From: Ensifer adhaerens
Lineage (GTDB): Bacteria > Pseudomonadota > Alphaproteobacteria > Rhizobiales > Rhizobiaceae
DNA: 64,000 bases
Direction of reading: 5' to 3'
Assembly (NCBI RefSeq): GCF_000697965.2
Contig: NZ_CP015882.1
Coordinates: 62,001 to 126,000, forward strand
Positions 45,962 to 55,562 of this stretch are shown in pieces (position 1 is the stretch's first letter; the number at the start of each line of letters is the position of its first letter). A program made the translations under genes and the position numbers. Under the pieces are notes generated by a model. That model saw only the letters and a list, made by a program, of their open reading frames with translations. It did no database searches and was not told the DNA's origin.

Positions 45962-47890
45962 ATGAAACGCACCTTAGCCCTAGCTCTGTGCTTGGGGCTC
46001 GGCATCGCGGCTGCGCCCGCTATGGCCGAGACCAAGAACCCCGGCACTTTCGTCTTCATGTGGACCGACGACATCCAGTCGTTCGATCCGGCCTATATCG
46101 CCAACACGCCGAGCTCTTACGGCGCTCTCAACATCTACAGTCGGTTGTTGAACTTCAACGGCTCGAAGATCTCCGAGTTCGTGCCGTCGCTCTCGACCGA
46201 AGTACCGTCGCTCGAAAACGGCCTCATCAAGCAGGCGGCCGATGGCTCGGTGAGCTATACCTTCCCGATCCGCAAAGGCGTTTCAGCCCACAAGGTCGGG
46301 ATCAAGGGCGCCGATGGCAAAGTCACCTGGGAATACTACGACAAGCTGACTGACGCCCAGAAGGCGACGATCGAGCCGGGTTACGGCCAGATCACGCCCG
46401 AAGACGTACGCTACTCGTTGCTGCGCGCCATTCTTCAAGGCCAGTCGTGGATGTCGAACGCAATCACCGAGGTGATCACAGCCGGCAAATATACCGACAT
46501 CGCCAAGTGGGTTGAGGCCGAAGGCGAGGTGAAATCCATAAACGACGCCAGCCCCGAGATCCTGCGCAAGGTCTATGACCAACTCGCGTCGCAGATCGTC
46601 GTCGATGGCGACAATGTCACGCTCAAGCTGCCCAAGTCGTTTCCGGCCACGCTTGGGGTGATCGCGCTGCCCTTCGGCACTTCGGTCGTCGACAAGGAAT
46701 GGGTTGCATCGGTCGGCGGCTGGGATGGCTCGGGCGACACCTGGAAGGCCCACTACCGTCCGGAACTCGGCGCCAATCCGCTGTTTGCGGAAGAAAATGG
46801 CACCGGGCCGTTCATGCTCGAGGAATGGGACCGAACCGACCGGCGCATCACGTTGAAGCGCTTCGACAATTACTTCATGGGCCCCGCCAAGCTTGAGCGC
46901 GTGGTCATGCGCACGGTGCCGGAATGGACGACGCGGCGCCTGCAGCTTCTGTCCGGTGACGCCGATTTCGTCACGGCACCCGTCGAGTTCATCGATGAAC
47001 TCAGCAAGACTGAAGGCGTCAAGGTCATTGACGGCCTGCAGAAAGTGTTCTCGCGCGGCATCTTCTTCGCCTGGCCGCTCGACGACAACGACAATCCGGC
47101 GATCGGCAGCGGCAAGCTCGACGGCGCCGGCATTCCGCCGGACTTCTTCGCCGACATCGACGTGCGCAAGGGTTTCAACTACGCCCAGAACTACGACGCG
47201 CTGCTCACCCAGGTGCTGCTCAACAAGACCGTGCAGTCTCGTGGGCCGACGGTTCGCGGCATCATGGGTTACCGCCCGGATTCACCTGTCTACAGCTACG
47301 ATCCCGCCAAGGCCGAAGAACACTTCAAGAAGGCATTTGACGGCAAGCTCTGGGATACCGGCTTTGCCTTCACCGCCTATGTGACCGAAGGCAACCCGCA
47401 GCTGACGGCGGCACTCTCGGCGCTGCAGCAGGGGCTGTCGCGCATCAATCCGAAGTTCAAGATGCAGATCCAGGCTCTGCCGTGGGCGTCCGTTTCGGAC
47501 AAGCTCAACAACCGCGAAAAGCCGGCAGCACCCTTGACGGTGATGGGTTGGGGTCCTGACTATTCCGATCCGGGTGGTCCGCTCGGTGCCGCCAGCTATT
47601 ACCTCTCGCCCACGGGTCTCGTCGGCGGCATGGTCGGCCAAGGTTATCGCGACCTGATGGCGGAGAAGTTCAAGCCGCTCCTGGATGAAGCCTGGGCATC
47701 GGTCGATCCGGCGGTTCGCGAGCCGATCTACGCCAAGCTGCAGGAGATGTCGTACGAATACGCCACCACCCAGTTCCTCTGGGAAGATTTCGGCTACGTC
47801 GTCACCCGCAGCAACATCGACGGCTATGTCGACAACATGATCCTCTACGGCGCCTGGGACTTTTACCCGGTCACCAAGGCCAACGACTGA
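45962..47890 (+). CDS. Peptide ABC transporter substrate-binding protein (family 5)
   Basis: 642 aa from ATG 45962, signal peptide MKRTLALALCLGLGIAA with cleavage near AMAET. SBP_bac_5 fold typical of DppA/OppA, longer than E. coli DppA (about 535 aa). Conserved start TFVFMWTDDIQSFDPAYIAN and ITPEDVRYSLLRAI, VRKGFNYAQNYDALL. Binds peptides in the periplasm. Followed by a strong terminator hairpin, so it can be made in excess over the permeases. Confidence 0.9.
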   Translation: MKRTLALALCLGLGIAAAPAMAETKNPGTFVFMWTDDIQSFDPAYIANTPSSYGALNIYSRLLNFNGSKISEFVPSLSTEVPSLENGLIKQAADGSVSYTFPIRKGVSAHKVGIKGADGKVTWEYYDKLTDAQKATIEPGYGQITPEDVRYSLLRAILQGQSWMSNAITEVITAGKYTDIAKWVEAEGEVKSINDASPEILRKVYDQLASQIVVDGDNVTLKLPKSFPATLGVIALPFGTSVVDKEWVASVGGWDGSGDTWKAHYRPELGANPLFAEENGTGPFMLEEWDRTDRRITLKRFDNYFMGPAKLERVVMRTVPEWTTRRLQLLSGDADFVTAPVEFIDELSKTEGVKVIDGLQKVFSRGIFFAWPLDDNDNPAIGSGKLDGAGIPPDFFADIDVRKGFNYAQNYDALLTQVLLNKTVQSRGPTVRGIMGYRPDSPVYSYDPAKAEEHFKKAFDGKLWDTGFAFTAYVTEGNPQLTAALSALQQGLSRINPKFKMQIQALPWASVSDKLNNREKPAAPLTVMGWGPDYSDPGGPLGAASYYLSPTGLVGGMVGQGYRDLMAEKFKPLLDEAWASVDPAVREPIYAKLQEMSYEYATTQFLWEDFGYVVTRSNIDGYVDNMILYGAWDFYPVTKAND

Positions 47891-47899
47891 TTGGCGAAC

Positions 47900-47944
47900 G
47901 GCATGTCGGGCGGCAAGACCGCCCGGCATGCCTTTTCTCTTTTC
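47900..47944 (+). terminator. Strong hairpin with T-rich tail after the binding-protein gene
   Basis: 14-bp arms (47900-47913 with 47919-47932, one G-U pair), 5-nt loop CAAGA, then TTTTCTCTTTTC. The best intrinsic terminator in the window; partial read-through would feed the permease genes. Confidence 0.85.
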
Positions 47945-47967
47945 CCTGAAATCGGAACGTGTGAACC

Positions 47968-49005
47968 GTGCTGAATTACGCACTCAGACGACTGATGATG
48001 CTGCCGATCGTCCTCTTCGCGCTGTCGTTGATGATCTTCGCGCTGCAGATGTCGCTTTCGCCGACACAGAGACTGGCGGCCTATGCGCCGTCGCCCGACT
48101 ATCTCAAGGGTGGTCAGGAGAGCATCCGTCGGATGATCGAGCAGTACGGGCTCAACGATCCCTTCTACATTCAGTACGGCCGCTGGATCGGCGGCGTTCT
48201 CAGCGGCAATCTCGGCTGGTCCGAGACCGCCCGCCAACCGGTGTCGACGGCGCTGATGTCGCTGTTTCCGGCGACGCTGGAGCTGGTCGTGCTGGCCTTC
48301 GTGCCCTGTCTGCTACTCGCCGTCTACCTCGGTTCGCGCGCCGGCATCTATCTCAACCGCTGGCCCGACCACGTCATCCGCATCTTCACCATTCTCGGCT
48401 GGTCCTTTCCGGTTTACGTCTTCGGCCTCTTGATGCTGCTGATCTTCTATTCGGCGCTTGACTGGTTTCCGCCCGGCCGGCTCAGCCAGTGGGCGCAAAC
48501 CGTGGTCAGCTCCGGCGATTTCGTGCGCTACACCGGCGCTAATACTATCGACGCGCTGCTCAACGGCAACCTGGCGATCTTCGGCGATGCACTTCGTCAC
48601 CTTGCGGCGCCCGTCATCACGCTGACCTATGTCAACGTCGCCAGCATGACGCGGGTGATGCGCACCTCGATGCTGGAAACGCTGCGCCAGGACTACGTAC
48701 GCACCGCCCGCGCCAAGGGCCTGCCGCGCCGCGTCGTCGAATTGCATCACGCCAGGCGCAACGCGCTTCTGCCGCTCGCAACCATCGCCGGCATGGAACT
48801 CGCCGTGATGATGGGTGGCGTGGTCATCACCGAGACCATCTTTGACTACGCCGGGCTCGGCCAGTTCGCCGCCAAGACCGCTGCCAATCTCGACTTTCCC
48901 GCAGTCCTCGGCTTCGGCCTCTATTTCGCGGTCGTGCTGGTGCTGATGAACCTGGTCGTCGATCTCATCTATCCGTTGCTTGACCCGAGGGTGAAGACGC
49001 AATGA
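47968..49005 (+). CDS. Peptide ABC transporter permease (DppB-like)
   Basis: 345 aa, six membrane segments, BPD_transp_1 domain. N-terminal MLNYALRRLMMLPIVLFALS and the loop QDYVRTARAKGLPRRVVELHHARRN (EAA region, cited in part as RTARAKGLPRRV) are typical. GTG start at 47968. Its stop overlaps the next permease (ATGA). Confidence 0.9.
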   Translation: MLNYALRRLMMLPIVLFALSLMIFALQMSLSPTQRLAAYAPSPDYLKGGQESIRRMIEQYGLNDPFYIQYGRWIGGVLSGNLGWSETARQPVSTALMSLFPATLELVVLAFVPCLLLAVYLGSRAGIYLNRWPDHVIRIFTILGWSFPVYVFGLLMLLIFYSALDWFPPGRLSQWAQTVVSSGDFVRYTGANTIDALLNGNLAIFGDALRHLAAPVITLTYVNVASMTRVMRTSMLETLRQDYVRTARAKGLPRRVVELHHARRNALLPLATIAGMELAVMMGGVVITETIFDYAGLGQFAAKTAANLDFPAVLGFGLYFAVVLVLMNLVVDLIYPLLDPRVKTQ

Positions 49006-49874
49006 AGTTTCTTCGTTACCTCGCACGCAATCCGGTGTCGCTGTTTGGCGTCGTGATCCTGCTCGCTTTCGTGCTGATCGCCGTCTTCGCTCCCGTCTTG
49101 GCCCCGCCACAGAGCTTCCAGCTTTCGCCCTACGACACGCCGCGCGCGGGTTTCCTGGCGACGCCGCAACCGCCTTCGCCGGAGGCGGTGTTTGGCACGA
49201 CCCAGGGCCAGTACGACATCTTCTATGGCGTCGTCTGGGGTACGCGCACGGCATTCAAGATCGGGCTCGGGGTCGTGGCGATCTCAGTGCTGATCGGCAC
49301 GGTCGTCGGCGCTGTCGCGGCCTATTACGGCGGCGTCGTCGAGGAAGTGCTGATGCGCATCGTCGACGTGTTCATGGCCGTGCCCTTCCTGATCGCCGCC
49401 ATGGTGCTGACGGCTTTGCTCGGCAAAGGCATCGTGCCCATCACGATCGCGCTGACGACGTTCGGCTGGATGAGTTATGCCCGCATCGTTCGAAGCGAGA
49501 TCCTGAGGATCCGCGAGATGGATTACATCCACGCAGCCAGGAGCTACGGCGCCAGCGATCTCAGGCTGATCGTCCTGCATATCCTGCCCAACGCCATGTT
49601 CCCGGTGCTGGTTCTCGCGACGATGGCGACCGGTTCCATGGTGCTGTCCGCCTCAGCGCTCAGCTTCCTCGGCGTTGGCACCGAAGAAGGTTATGCCGAC
49701 TGGGGCCAGTTCATCGCCTATTCGCGCAACTGGATCGTCGGTCAGCCCGGCAATCCCTTCCAGTTCTGGTACACGCTGGCCTTCCCCGGCGCGGCCGTCT
49801 TCCTCTTCGTACTGTCGTGGAACCTCGTCGGCGATGCGCTGCGCGACATGCTCGACCCACGCCACGCCCATTGA
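49002..49874 (+). CDS. Peptide ABC transporter permease (DppC-like)
   Basis: 290 aa, six membrane segments. Features of the OppC_N region followed by the transport domain with MDYIHAARSYGASDLRLIV as EAA loop and the end NLVGDALRDMLDPRHAH. Partner of the DppB-like subunit; together they form the channel. Confidence 0.9.
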   Translation: MKFLRYLARNPVSLFGVVILLAFVLIAVFAPVLAPPQSFQLSPYDTPRAGFLATPQPPSPEAVFGTTQGQYDIFYGVVWGTRTAFKIGLGVVAISVLIGTVVGAVAAYYGGVVEEVLMRIVDVFMAVPFLIAAMVLTALLGKGIVPITIALTTFGWMSYARIVRSEILRIREMDYIHAARSYGASDLRLIVLHILPNAMFPVLVLATMATGSMVLSASALSFLGVGTEEGYADWGQFIAYSRNWIVGQPGNPFQFWYTLAFPGAAVFLFVLSWNLVGDALRDMLDPRHAH

Positions 49875-49907
49875 GACCCAATCCCTTACGACCAAGGAGC
49901 ATTTTCC

Positions 49908-51584
49908 ATGTCCTCTCTGTCTGCTGCTTCCATCGAGCTGTTCGAGGATCTGATCCGGTACGAGGTCGAGGACAAGGCGATCCCGTCGATCTCCTACGCC
50001 CTCGTCGACCGAGACGGTGTGCTTGCCGAAGGCCATGTCCAGCGCCATGACCGCCATTTCGACATGGGCAAGGACACGTGCTTCCGTATCGGCTCGATCA
50101 CCAAGACCTTCACCTCGCTGGCGATCATGCAACTGGTCGAAAAGGGCCTTGTCGATATCGATGTCGACGTCTCGACCTACCTGCCCGGATTTAAGCCGGT
50201 GAACCCGTTCGCTGGCGCCGAGGGCGGGCCTCACGGCTCGGTCATCAGCCTGCGCAAGCTGATGACCCATACGGCCGGGCTGGTGCGCGAACCCAAGAGT
50301 GGCCACTATCTCGACGCGACCCGTCCTCCGCTGGAAGACACGGTCGACGAGCTCGCCAGCTCGACCTTGAAGCAGGATCCGAGCCTCGGGGTGATGCATT
50401 ACTCCAACGCCGGCATCGCCGTCGTCGGTCGGGTGATCGAGGTCGTCACCGGCCAGAGCTATTCCGACTATGTCGCTGCCAACATTCTGAAACCGCTCGG
50501 CATGGACAGTTCCTCCTGCGGCATGGCGCCGGGCATTCGCGAGCGGCTTGCGCCGGCCGACATGTGGACGCTCGACGGCGATACGCCGGCGCCGGTGTTC
50601 AGCCTTGGCGGCTCGCCGGCCGGCAACATCTTTTCCACCACGGGGGATATGGCACGCTACGCCCAGTGCCTGCTGCGCGGCGGCTTTGACGCTGCCGGCA
50701 ATTCGATCATCTCGCCGGCGTCGCTGCGTGAGATGTGGACACCGTTCGGCAAACGTCCGGCCGGCCACGACAAGACGCTCAACGGGTATGGCCTGTGCTT
50801 CGGTGCCGGCGACGTCGACGGCTGGACCTCGGTCGGCCATGGTGGCGCCGTCTATGGTTATGCTTCGCAGATGATGCTGTTGCCTGCCGCCGGCGTCGGC
50901 GTGCTGATCTTTGCGACCCTTGATTTCGCCAACCAGATCGCCTCGCGGCTCGGCGTCGACGGCGTGCGCATCGTTCTTGCCGAGCGCAAGATGGGCAAGA
51001 TGCCCGAGCGGACACAGCGTCCGCCGGAGATCCCCGAAGCGCAGTTCAAGACCCTGCCGGGCTATTACCGCGACGACGCCACGCAGGAGATCGTCGAGGT
51101 CAAATCCAAGGACGGCAAGATCTACCTGATGGGCGAGGGCGTTCCGCACCGGATCCGTCCCGTTGCCGGCAACGATTTCGTCATCGACGGTCGCATCTAC
51201 GGGCGCGGCGCGGACTATGCCCATATGAACCTCTCCTTCCCGGCAGCCGGCAAGCTCGTCTGGCGGGATACAAGCTGGACACGCATAGAGACGCCTGAGG
51301 ACGAGACCGTGCCCGACGCCATTGCGCCGCATCTCGGCGAATATGGGCCGGACTTCAACATCACCTACCTGACCTACAGCCATGGCGGCCTGAAGTGCCT
51401 GATCGAGTACTTCTGCACGCACACATGCGAGCCGGTCGAGGAGGGACGCTTCCGCATGCATGGGCGGCTTTACGAAGACGAGATCCTCGAACTTGATGCC
51501 GTCGACGACAACGGCAAGCGCGGCATCCGCGTCGGGCCGATGTTCCTGGAGCGACGCAGCCCATCCCAGGCCGAAGCGGCGTGA
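49908..51584 (+). CDS. Serine beta-lactamase-fold peptidase/esterase (S12-like)
   Basis: 558 aa without a signal peptide, so probably cytoplasmic. Catalytic S63-x-x-K66 (GSITKTFTS), YSNAG (Tyr-x-Asn) and a later GHGG motif (SVGHGGAVYGY). The C-terminal 180 aa form an extra beta-rich domain, as in D-aminopeptidase DAP and related esterases. In a locus with a peptide importer and an M55 enzyme, cleavage of D-residue-containing peptides is the best guess; esterases share the fold. Good AAGGAGCA before ATG. Confidence 0.85.
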   Translation: MSSLSAASIELFEDLIRYEVEDKAIPSISYALVDRDGVLAEGHVQRHDRHFDMGKDTCFRIGSITKTFTSLAIMQLVEKGLVDIDVDVSTYLPGFKPVNPFAGAEGGPHGSVISLRKLMTHTAGLVREPKSGHYLDATRPPLEDTVDELASSTLKQDPSLGVMHYSNAGIAVVGRVIEVVTGQSYSDYVAANILKPLGMDSSSCGMAPGIRERLAPADMWTLDGDTPAPVFSLGGSPAGNIFSTTGDMARYAQCLLRGGFDAAGNSIISPASLREMWTPFGKRPAGHDKTLNGYGLCFGAGDVDGWTSVGHGGAVYGYASQMMLLPAAGVGVLIFATLDFANQIASRLGVDGVRIVLAERKMGKMPERTQRPPEIPEAQFKTLPGYYRDDATQEIVEVKSKDGKIYLMGEGVPHRIRPVAGNDFVIDGRIYGRGADYAHMNLSFPAAGKLVWRDTSWTRIETPEDETVPDAIAPHLGEYGPDFNITYLTYSHGGLKCLIEYFCTHTCEPVEEGRFRMHGRLYEDEILELDAVDDNGKRGIRVGPMFLERRSPSQAEAA

Positions 51585-52681
51585 CCATGACCGCTCCAAT
51601 CAAGATGGAGTCACCTCTTGGCGCCCGCATGTTCATCGGCGGGCGCGTGGTCGACTATTATTGCGGCACGTCGTACTTCTGCCTGCATGGCCACTCCGAA
51701 GTGATCGAGGCGGCCTGCGAAGCGACCAGGCGCTACGGCATGGGGCCGGGGACGCTCGCCCATATGCAGGTCTATGCCGATTTGCAGGAGCGGTTGCGCG
51801 ACTGGTTCGGCACAGACGAGGTCGTCTACATGATTTCCGGCTACACCAGCCCCATGGTGTTGCTGCAGGGGCTGCGCGACGAATTCGATGTCATCCTCAT
51901 GGATTGCGCGACGCATTACAGCACCCGTGACGCGATCCCGACGCTCGGCAAGCGGGTTCATGAATTTCGGCATGCCGATCCGGAGGATCTTGCTGCGCAA
52001 CTGTCGTTGCATGTGAAGGCGGGCGAGCGGCCGGCGGTGCTGACCGACGGCGTCTTTCCGTCATCCGGACGGTTGGCGCCACTTGGGGATTACCGGCAGG
52101 CCATGGCCCCCTATGATGGTGCGCTGCTCTGCATCGACGATTCCCACGGTGTCGGCGTTCTTGGTGAGACCGGCCGCGGATCGCTGCAGCACGCGGGGCT
52201 CGAAGGCGAGGGCAACTATCTCGCCGGCACGATGAGCAAGGCGTTCGGCGCGCTCGGCGGCATCGTTCCCGGTAGTGCGGATCTGGCCGCCAAGATCGCG
52301 GGCAATGCGATGATCATGCGTGGTGCCTCGCCGGCGCCACCGGGTCTTGCAGCCGCTGCAGCCGCATCGTTGCGCGTTCTGCAGGCGACACCGGAAAAGC
52401 GCGCCAACCTCGTTCGCAACGTCAAGCATATGCGCAGCGGGTTGCGGACCCTCGGGTTCGACGTTGCCGACACGCCGGTACCGATCGTCACCATCAAGGG
52501 CGTCACCAACCTCGAACAGCTGCGCGATCGTCTGGCGGAGCGCGACATCATCGTCAGGGTGCAGCAGCCTGGTGGTTATTCCGACGCGTCAGATGTTGCG
52601 ACCATGCGGCTTGCGGTGTTTTCCGAGCACACGGCCGATCAGATCGAACGGCTCCTGCAGTCGATGGGCGAACTTCTCTAG
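51581..52681 (+). CDS. Alpha-oxoamine synthase-like PLP enzyme (AONS/KBL family)
   Basis: 366 aa, fold-type I aminotransferase class I/II. PLP lysine in AGTMSKAFGALGG, cofactor Asp in CIDDSHGVGVLGE, substrate region ISGYTSPMVLLQG. The family joins an acyl-CoA with glycine or another small amino acid (8-amino-7-oxononanoate synthase) or runs 2-amino-3-ketobutyrate cleavage; no biotin genes are near, so a catabolic KBL-like role on the amino acids released here is likelier. GTG start overlaps the stop of the peptidase gene (GTGA); ATG 51587 is an alternative. About 30 aa shorter at the N-terminus than E. coli KBL. Confidence 0.85.
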   Translation: MTMTAPIKMESPLGARMFIGGRVVDYYCGTSYFCLHGHSEVIEAACEATRRYGMGPGTLAHMQVYADLQERLRDWFGTDEVVYMISGYTSPMVLLQGLRDEFDVILMDCATHYSTRDAIPTLGKRVHEFRHADPEDLAAQLSLHVKAGERPAVLTDGVFPSSGRLAPLGDYRQAMAPYDGALLCIDDSHGVGVLGETGRGSLQHAGLEGEGNYLAGTMSKAFGALGGIVPGSADLAAKIAGNAMIMRGASPAPPGLAAAAAASLRVLQATPEKRANLVRNVKHMRSGLRTLGFDVADTPVPIVTIKGVTNLEQLRDRLAERDIIVRVQQPGGYSDASDVATMRLAVFSEHTADQIERLLQSMGELL

Positions 52682-52691
52682 ACCTGCGTGT

Positions 52692-52727
52692 GGAGTTCTC
52701 ACAGACGTTGGCGTCGGCGAGAACTCC
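52692..52727 (+). terminator. Hairpin after the alpha-oxoamine synthase gene
   Basis: GGAGTTCTC (52692-52700) and GAGAACTCC (52719-52727) are perfect 9-bp arms with an 18-nt loop, 11 bp after the stop. No T tract follows, so termination may be partial. Confidence 0.5.
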
Positions 52728-53052
52728 GCGCTAGCGACCGTGCACGCACGCCTGCTCGTGAGGGAGTTATCCATAACCGATTGAAATCTCGGGAGTTAGG
52801 CGATTCTTGCATGGAGTTTTGCCCAAATTGAATTGGCCTGTGGCGGCGAGCTGCACCAATGTTCCGTTAAACGACATGCAAATCGCCGATCACCGGTCAG
52901 ACGTGCCTCGCCGATAACCAAGTCTGCCAAAGTGGCCGCTGAAGCCCCCGCGGTTGGCGGCGCCCATCGCGTTGGTTGGCCTTCGCGATCCCTGCCTGAA
53001 ACGACCGCATCTATCCCGCTCTTCCTGATTTGACCGATAGAGGAACCCACCC
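52728..53052. other. Intergenic, no gene seen
   Basis: 325 bp ahead of the M55 gene. Contains short open frames only. It presumably holds the promoter of the M55 gene; AGAGGAACCCACCC is its ribosome site. Confidence 0.5.
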
Positions 53053-53853
53053 ATGAAAGTTTTCATCTCCGCTGACATCGAAGGCACCGCAGGCATCGCG
53101 CAATGGGACGAAGCCGAGCGCACCCATTCCGACTGGACCGAATTTCGCGCCCTGATGACCGCCGAGGTGGTCGCTGCCTGCGAGGGCGCGCGTGCCGCCG
53201 GTGCGACGGAAGTCGTGGTGAAAGACGCCCATGACAGCGGTCGCAACCTCATCCTCGACCGCCTGCCGGACTATGTCCGCATTGTGCGCGGCTGGTCCGG
53301 CCATCCGGATGCGATGATGTTCGGCCTCGATGCCGGCTTCGCGGCCGCGCTCTATACGGGCTATCACTCCAAAGCGGGCAGCGAGGCAAATCCGCTCGCC
53401 CATACCTCCACGATGCGCATCTCGCGCCTGCTTTTGAACGGAGAGGTCGCCTCGGAATTTACCGTCAACGCGCTCTGTGCCGCCGGTTACGGTGTACCGT
53501 CGGTCTTCCTTGCCGGCGATGCCGGTATTTGCTCTGAGGCGCGGGCGATGGTGCCGGGGCTGAAGTCCGTGGAAACGCTGGAGGGTAAAGGTCGTTCGAC
53601 GACGTCGATCTCGCCTGCTTGGTCGCGCCGGCTTATTCGTGAAGGCGTGGCAGAAGCGCTGTCCGGCGATTTCGCTCAGGTGCTGCCGTCCAGGGCCGAG
53701 CGCTACGAAGTGGTGATCGAGTTCAACAATCCGACAGATGCCTATCGTGCCGGCTGGTATCCCGGTGCATATGCGCACGGTCCTCGCGCCGTCGCCTTCA
53801 AGCATGCGGATTTTGCGGAGATCCTGCGAGCGCTGGTCTTCCTGAAAGCCTGA
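53053..53853 (+). CDS. M55-family D-aminopeptidase (DppA type)
   Basis: 266 aa. Zinc ligand motif ISADIEGTAGI (Asp and Glu), second metal site in VVKDAHDSGRN (His), YTGYHSKAGSE (His) and the Glu in LNGEVASEFTVNA, matching Bacillus DppA, a decameric enzyme that removes N-terminal D-amino acids from peptides. Cytoplasmic, no signal. It stands 370 bp after the last gene of the peptide locus and fits its function. Intact. Confidence 0.9.
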   Translation: MKVFISADIEGTAGIAQWDEAERTHSDWTEFRALMTAEVVAACEGARAAGATEVVVKDAHDSGRNLILDRLPDYVRIVRGWSGHPDAMMFGLDAGFAAALYTGYHSKAGSEANPLAHTSTMRISRLLLNGEVASEFTVNALCAAGYGVPSVFLAGDAGICSEARAMVPGLKSVETLEGKGRSTTSISPAWSRRLIREGVAEALSGDFAQVLPSRAERYEVVIEFNNPTDAYRAGWYPGAYAHGPRAVAFKHADFAEILRALVFLKA

Positions 53854-53993
53854 TCAAGGGCGGGCTCCCGTGCCTGGACGTCGCGGGATAGAGTCACTGG
53901 CCTTGATAGGTAGCAACGCGCCAAAACGGGCGCTTTCCGACCGTCACGCCGCCCTCGCTGGACGAAGCTGGCTCAACCTTGTTGCCTGGCTAG

Positions 53994-54728
53994 CAGCGCG
54001 TTGCCTCCAACAAAGGTGGACGCACGGCCGGGGTTGACGGGATGACGGTGGGACGTATCCGAAACAGGAGTGAACATCGCTTCCTGGTCGATCTTCAAGC
54101 TGATCTGCGCAGTGGTGCATATCGGCCAAGTCCGGCCAGGCGCAAGCTCATTCCAAAGGCCGGGAAACCGGGGCAATTCCGACCCTTGGGCATCCCCGCC
54201 ATCAGAGACCGCGTCGTACAAGGCGCGGCCAGAATCCTTTTGGAGCCGATCTTCGAGGCGCAATTCTGGCATGTCTCTTATGGGTTTCGACCCGGCAGAA
54301 ACACCCACGGCGCCTTGCAGTACATTCGTCGGGCAGCCTTGCCGCAGAAGCGGGACAAGGACACTCGGCGAAACCGGTTGCCATATCCTTGGGTTATTGA
54401 GGGGGACATCAAAGGATGCTTCGACAATATCAATCATCATCACCTGCTCGAGCGGATGCGCAAGCGCATCGGTGATCGACGAGTGGTGAGATTGGTCGGA
54501 TTATTCCTCAAGGCCGGTGTTTTGACTGAGGATCAGTTCCTCCGGACGGACGCCGGTATCCCTCAGGGCGGGATCATCTCACCTTTGCTCGCAAACATCG
54601 CCCTTAGCGCGATCGAGGAGCGATATGAAAGGTGGACCTATCACCGCAAAAAGACCCAAGCCCGTCGCAAAAGCAACGGGGTGGCGGCAGCGGCGAGCCC
54701 CCGGGACAGCGGTCGATTTGATAACTGA
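53994..54728 (+). pseudogene. Group II intron reverse transcriptase/maturase fragment
   Basis: In-frame text begins QRVASNKGGRTAGVDGMTVG right after a TAG and goes on through RT blocks: KLIPKAGKPGQFRPLGIPAI, SYGFRPGRNTHGALQYI, IEGDIKGCFDNINHHHLL and AGIPQGGIISPLLANIALSA. It stops before the catalytic YADD block, and the maturase and endonuclease domains are absent. The 5' part is also lost. No intron domain V structure was identified nearby. A dead remnant. Confidence 0.85.
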
Positions 54729-54785
54729 GTTCAGCAACAGATCTTCACCAAACACCTGCGGCAGCCGGACCTTCAGGTAGGTGGG

Positions 54786-55038
54786 ATGAGTAGGCGAGTG
54801 GTGGTCCGATCGATGCTGGGGCGTCAGTCCATGCGCCTACCAGGACGCCTGCGAGGCGATGGGGCCGGAAAATGTGGCTGCGACAATGGCCTGTATTCTC
54901 GAAAGGGCAGGGCACATCAACTCGGCCGGCGGATATCTGCGCAATCTGACGGACAAGGCGCGGCGAGGGGAGTTTTCGCTCGGGCCGGTGTTGATGGCTC
55001 TGTTGCGGGCGAATCCAGTGGTTGCTCGAAGCGCCTAG
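54786..55038 (+). pseudogene. repC: 3' remnant of plasmid replication initiator repC
   Basis: From 54835 the frame reads AYQDACEAMGPENVAATMAC then ILERAGHINSAGGYLRNLTD and GEFSLGPVLMALLRAN, ending at TAG 55036. This is the highly conserved C-terminal end of RepC of repABC plasmids. Just upstream (54786-54820) a second frame, RVVVRSMLG, joins it with a 1-bp shift. The N-terminal DNA-binding part and repA/repB are missing. It shows a former plasmid origin was integrated and lost here. Confidence 0.85.
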
Positions 55039-55166
55039 CGAACGGCTCTTTGGGGGTGGCAGTGGCTTGAAAGTTCTCGCTACCCCGGCGAATGTCGTAG
55101 TCGCTTGCGTTACCGTCAATAGAGTCATATATTTCGCACAATAAATGAGTTGCTGGATATGGCGGA

Positions 55167-55562
55167 ATGATCATGCCTCAGGTTCTGAAATCTTTAGAGC
55201 ACAGCGGTCCCTTGGTGCTGTCCTATATGGATCGCTCGGGAAAGATCGCTGTGGAACGGGTCGCAACCGGCTTCGGCATGTCTAAGAGCCAGTTGGCCGA
55301 GACGGCGGGGCTAGCCCGCGAAACACTGTATAGAAGTGAACGTAGCCTGGGCGCGAAAACGCAGAGCCGTCTTCGGGAAATGCTGGAGATTATCAGTCGT
55401 GTCTCAGATTGGGCCGGTGGTAAGGAGCAGGCAATGGCTTGGTACCGGGCCCAACCTCTACCAGCTTTTGGCGGGCGTACGCCCGAGGCTCTCGTAAAAG
55501 ACGGCAAGGCCGCGGCGGTGCGAGATTACCTCGATCATATGGCCCTAGGGGGCTTCGCTTGA
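55167..55562 (+). CDS. Xre/MbcA/ParS-type antitoxin
   Basis: 131 aa. N-terminal helix-turn-helix (FGMSKSQLAETAGLARETLY) and C-terminal DUF2384 toxin-binding region (AWYRAQPLPAFGGRTPEALV, AAAVRDYLDHMALGGFA) whose last residues normally plug the RES active site. Upstream of and overlapping the RES toxin gene by 4 bp. ATG 55167; in-frame ATG 55173 is possible. Confidence 0.9.
   Translation: MIMPQVLKSLEHSGPLVLSYMDRSGKIAVERVATGFGMSKSQLAETAGLARETLYRSERSLGAKTQSRLREMLEIISRVSDWAGGKEQAMAWYRAQPLPAFGGRTPEALVKDGKAAAVRDYLDHMALGGFA

Noticed and set aside
49653..51599. 648-aa minus-strand frame over the serine peptidase gene
   Set aside because: Long only because of GC-rich codon use in the real gene; composition is not protein-like.
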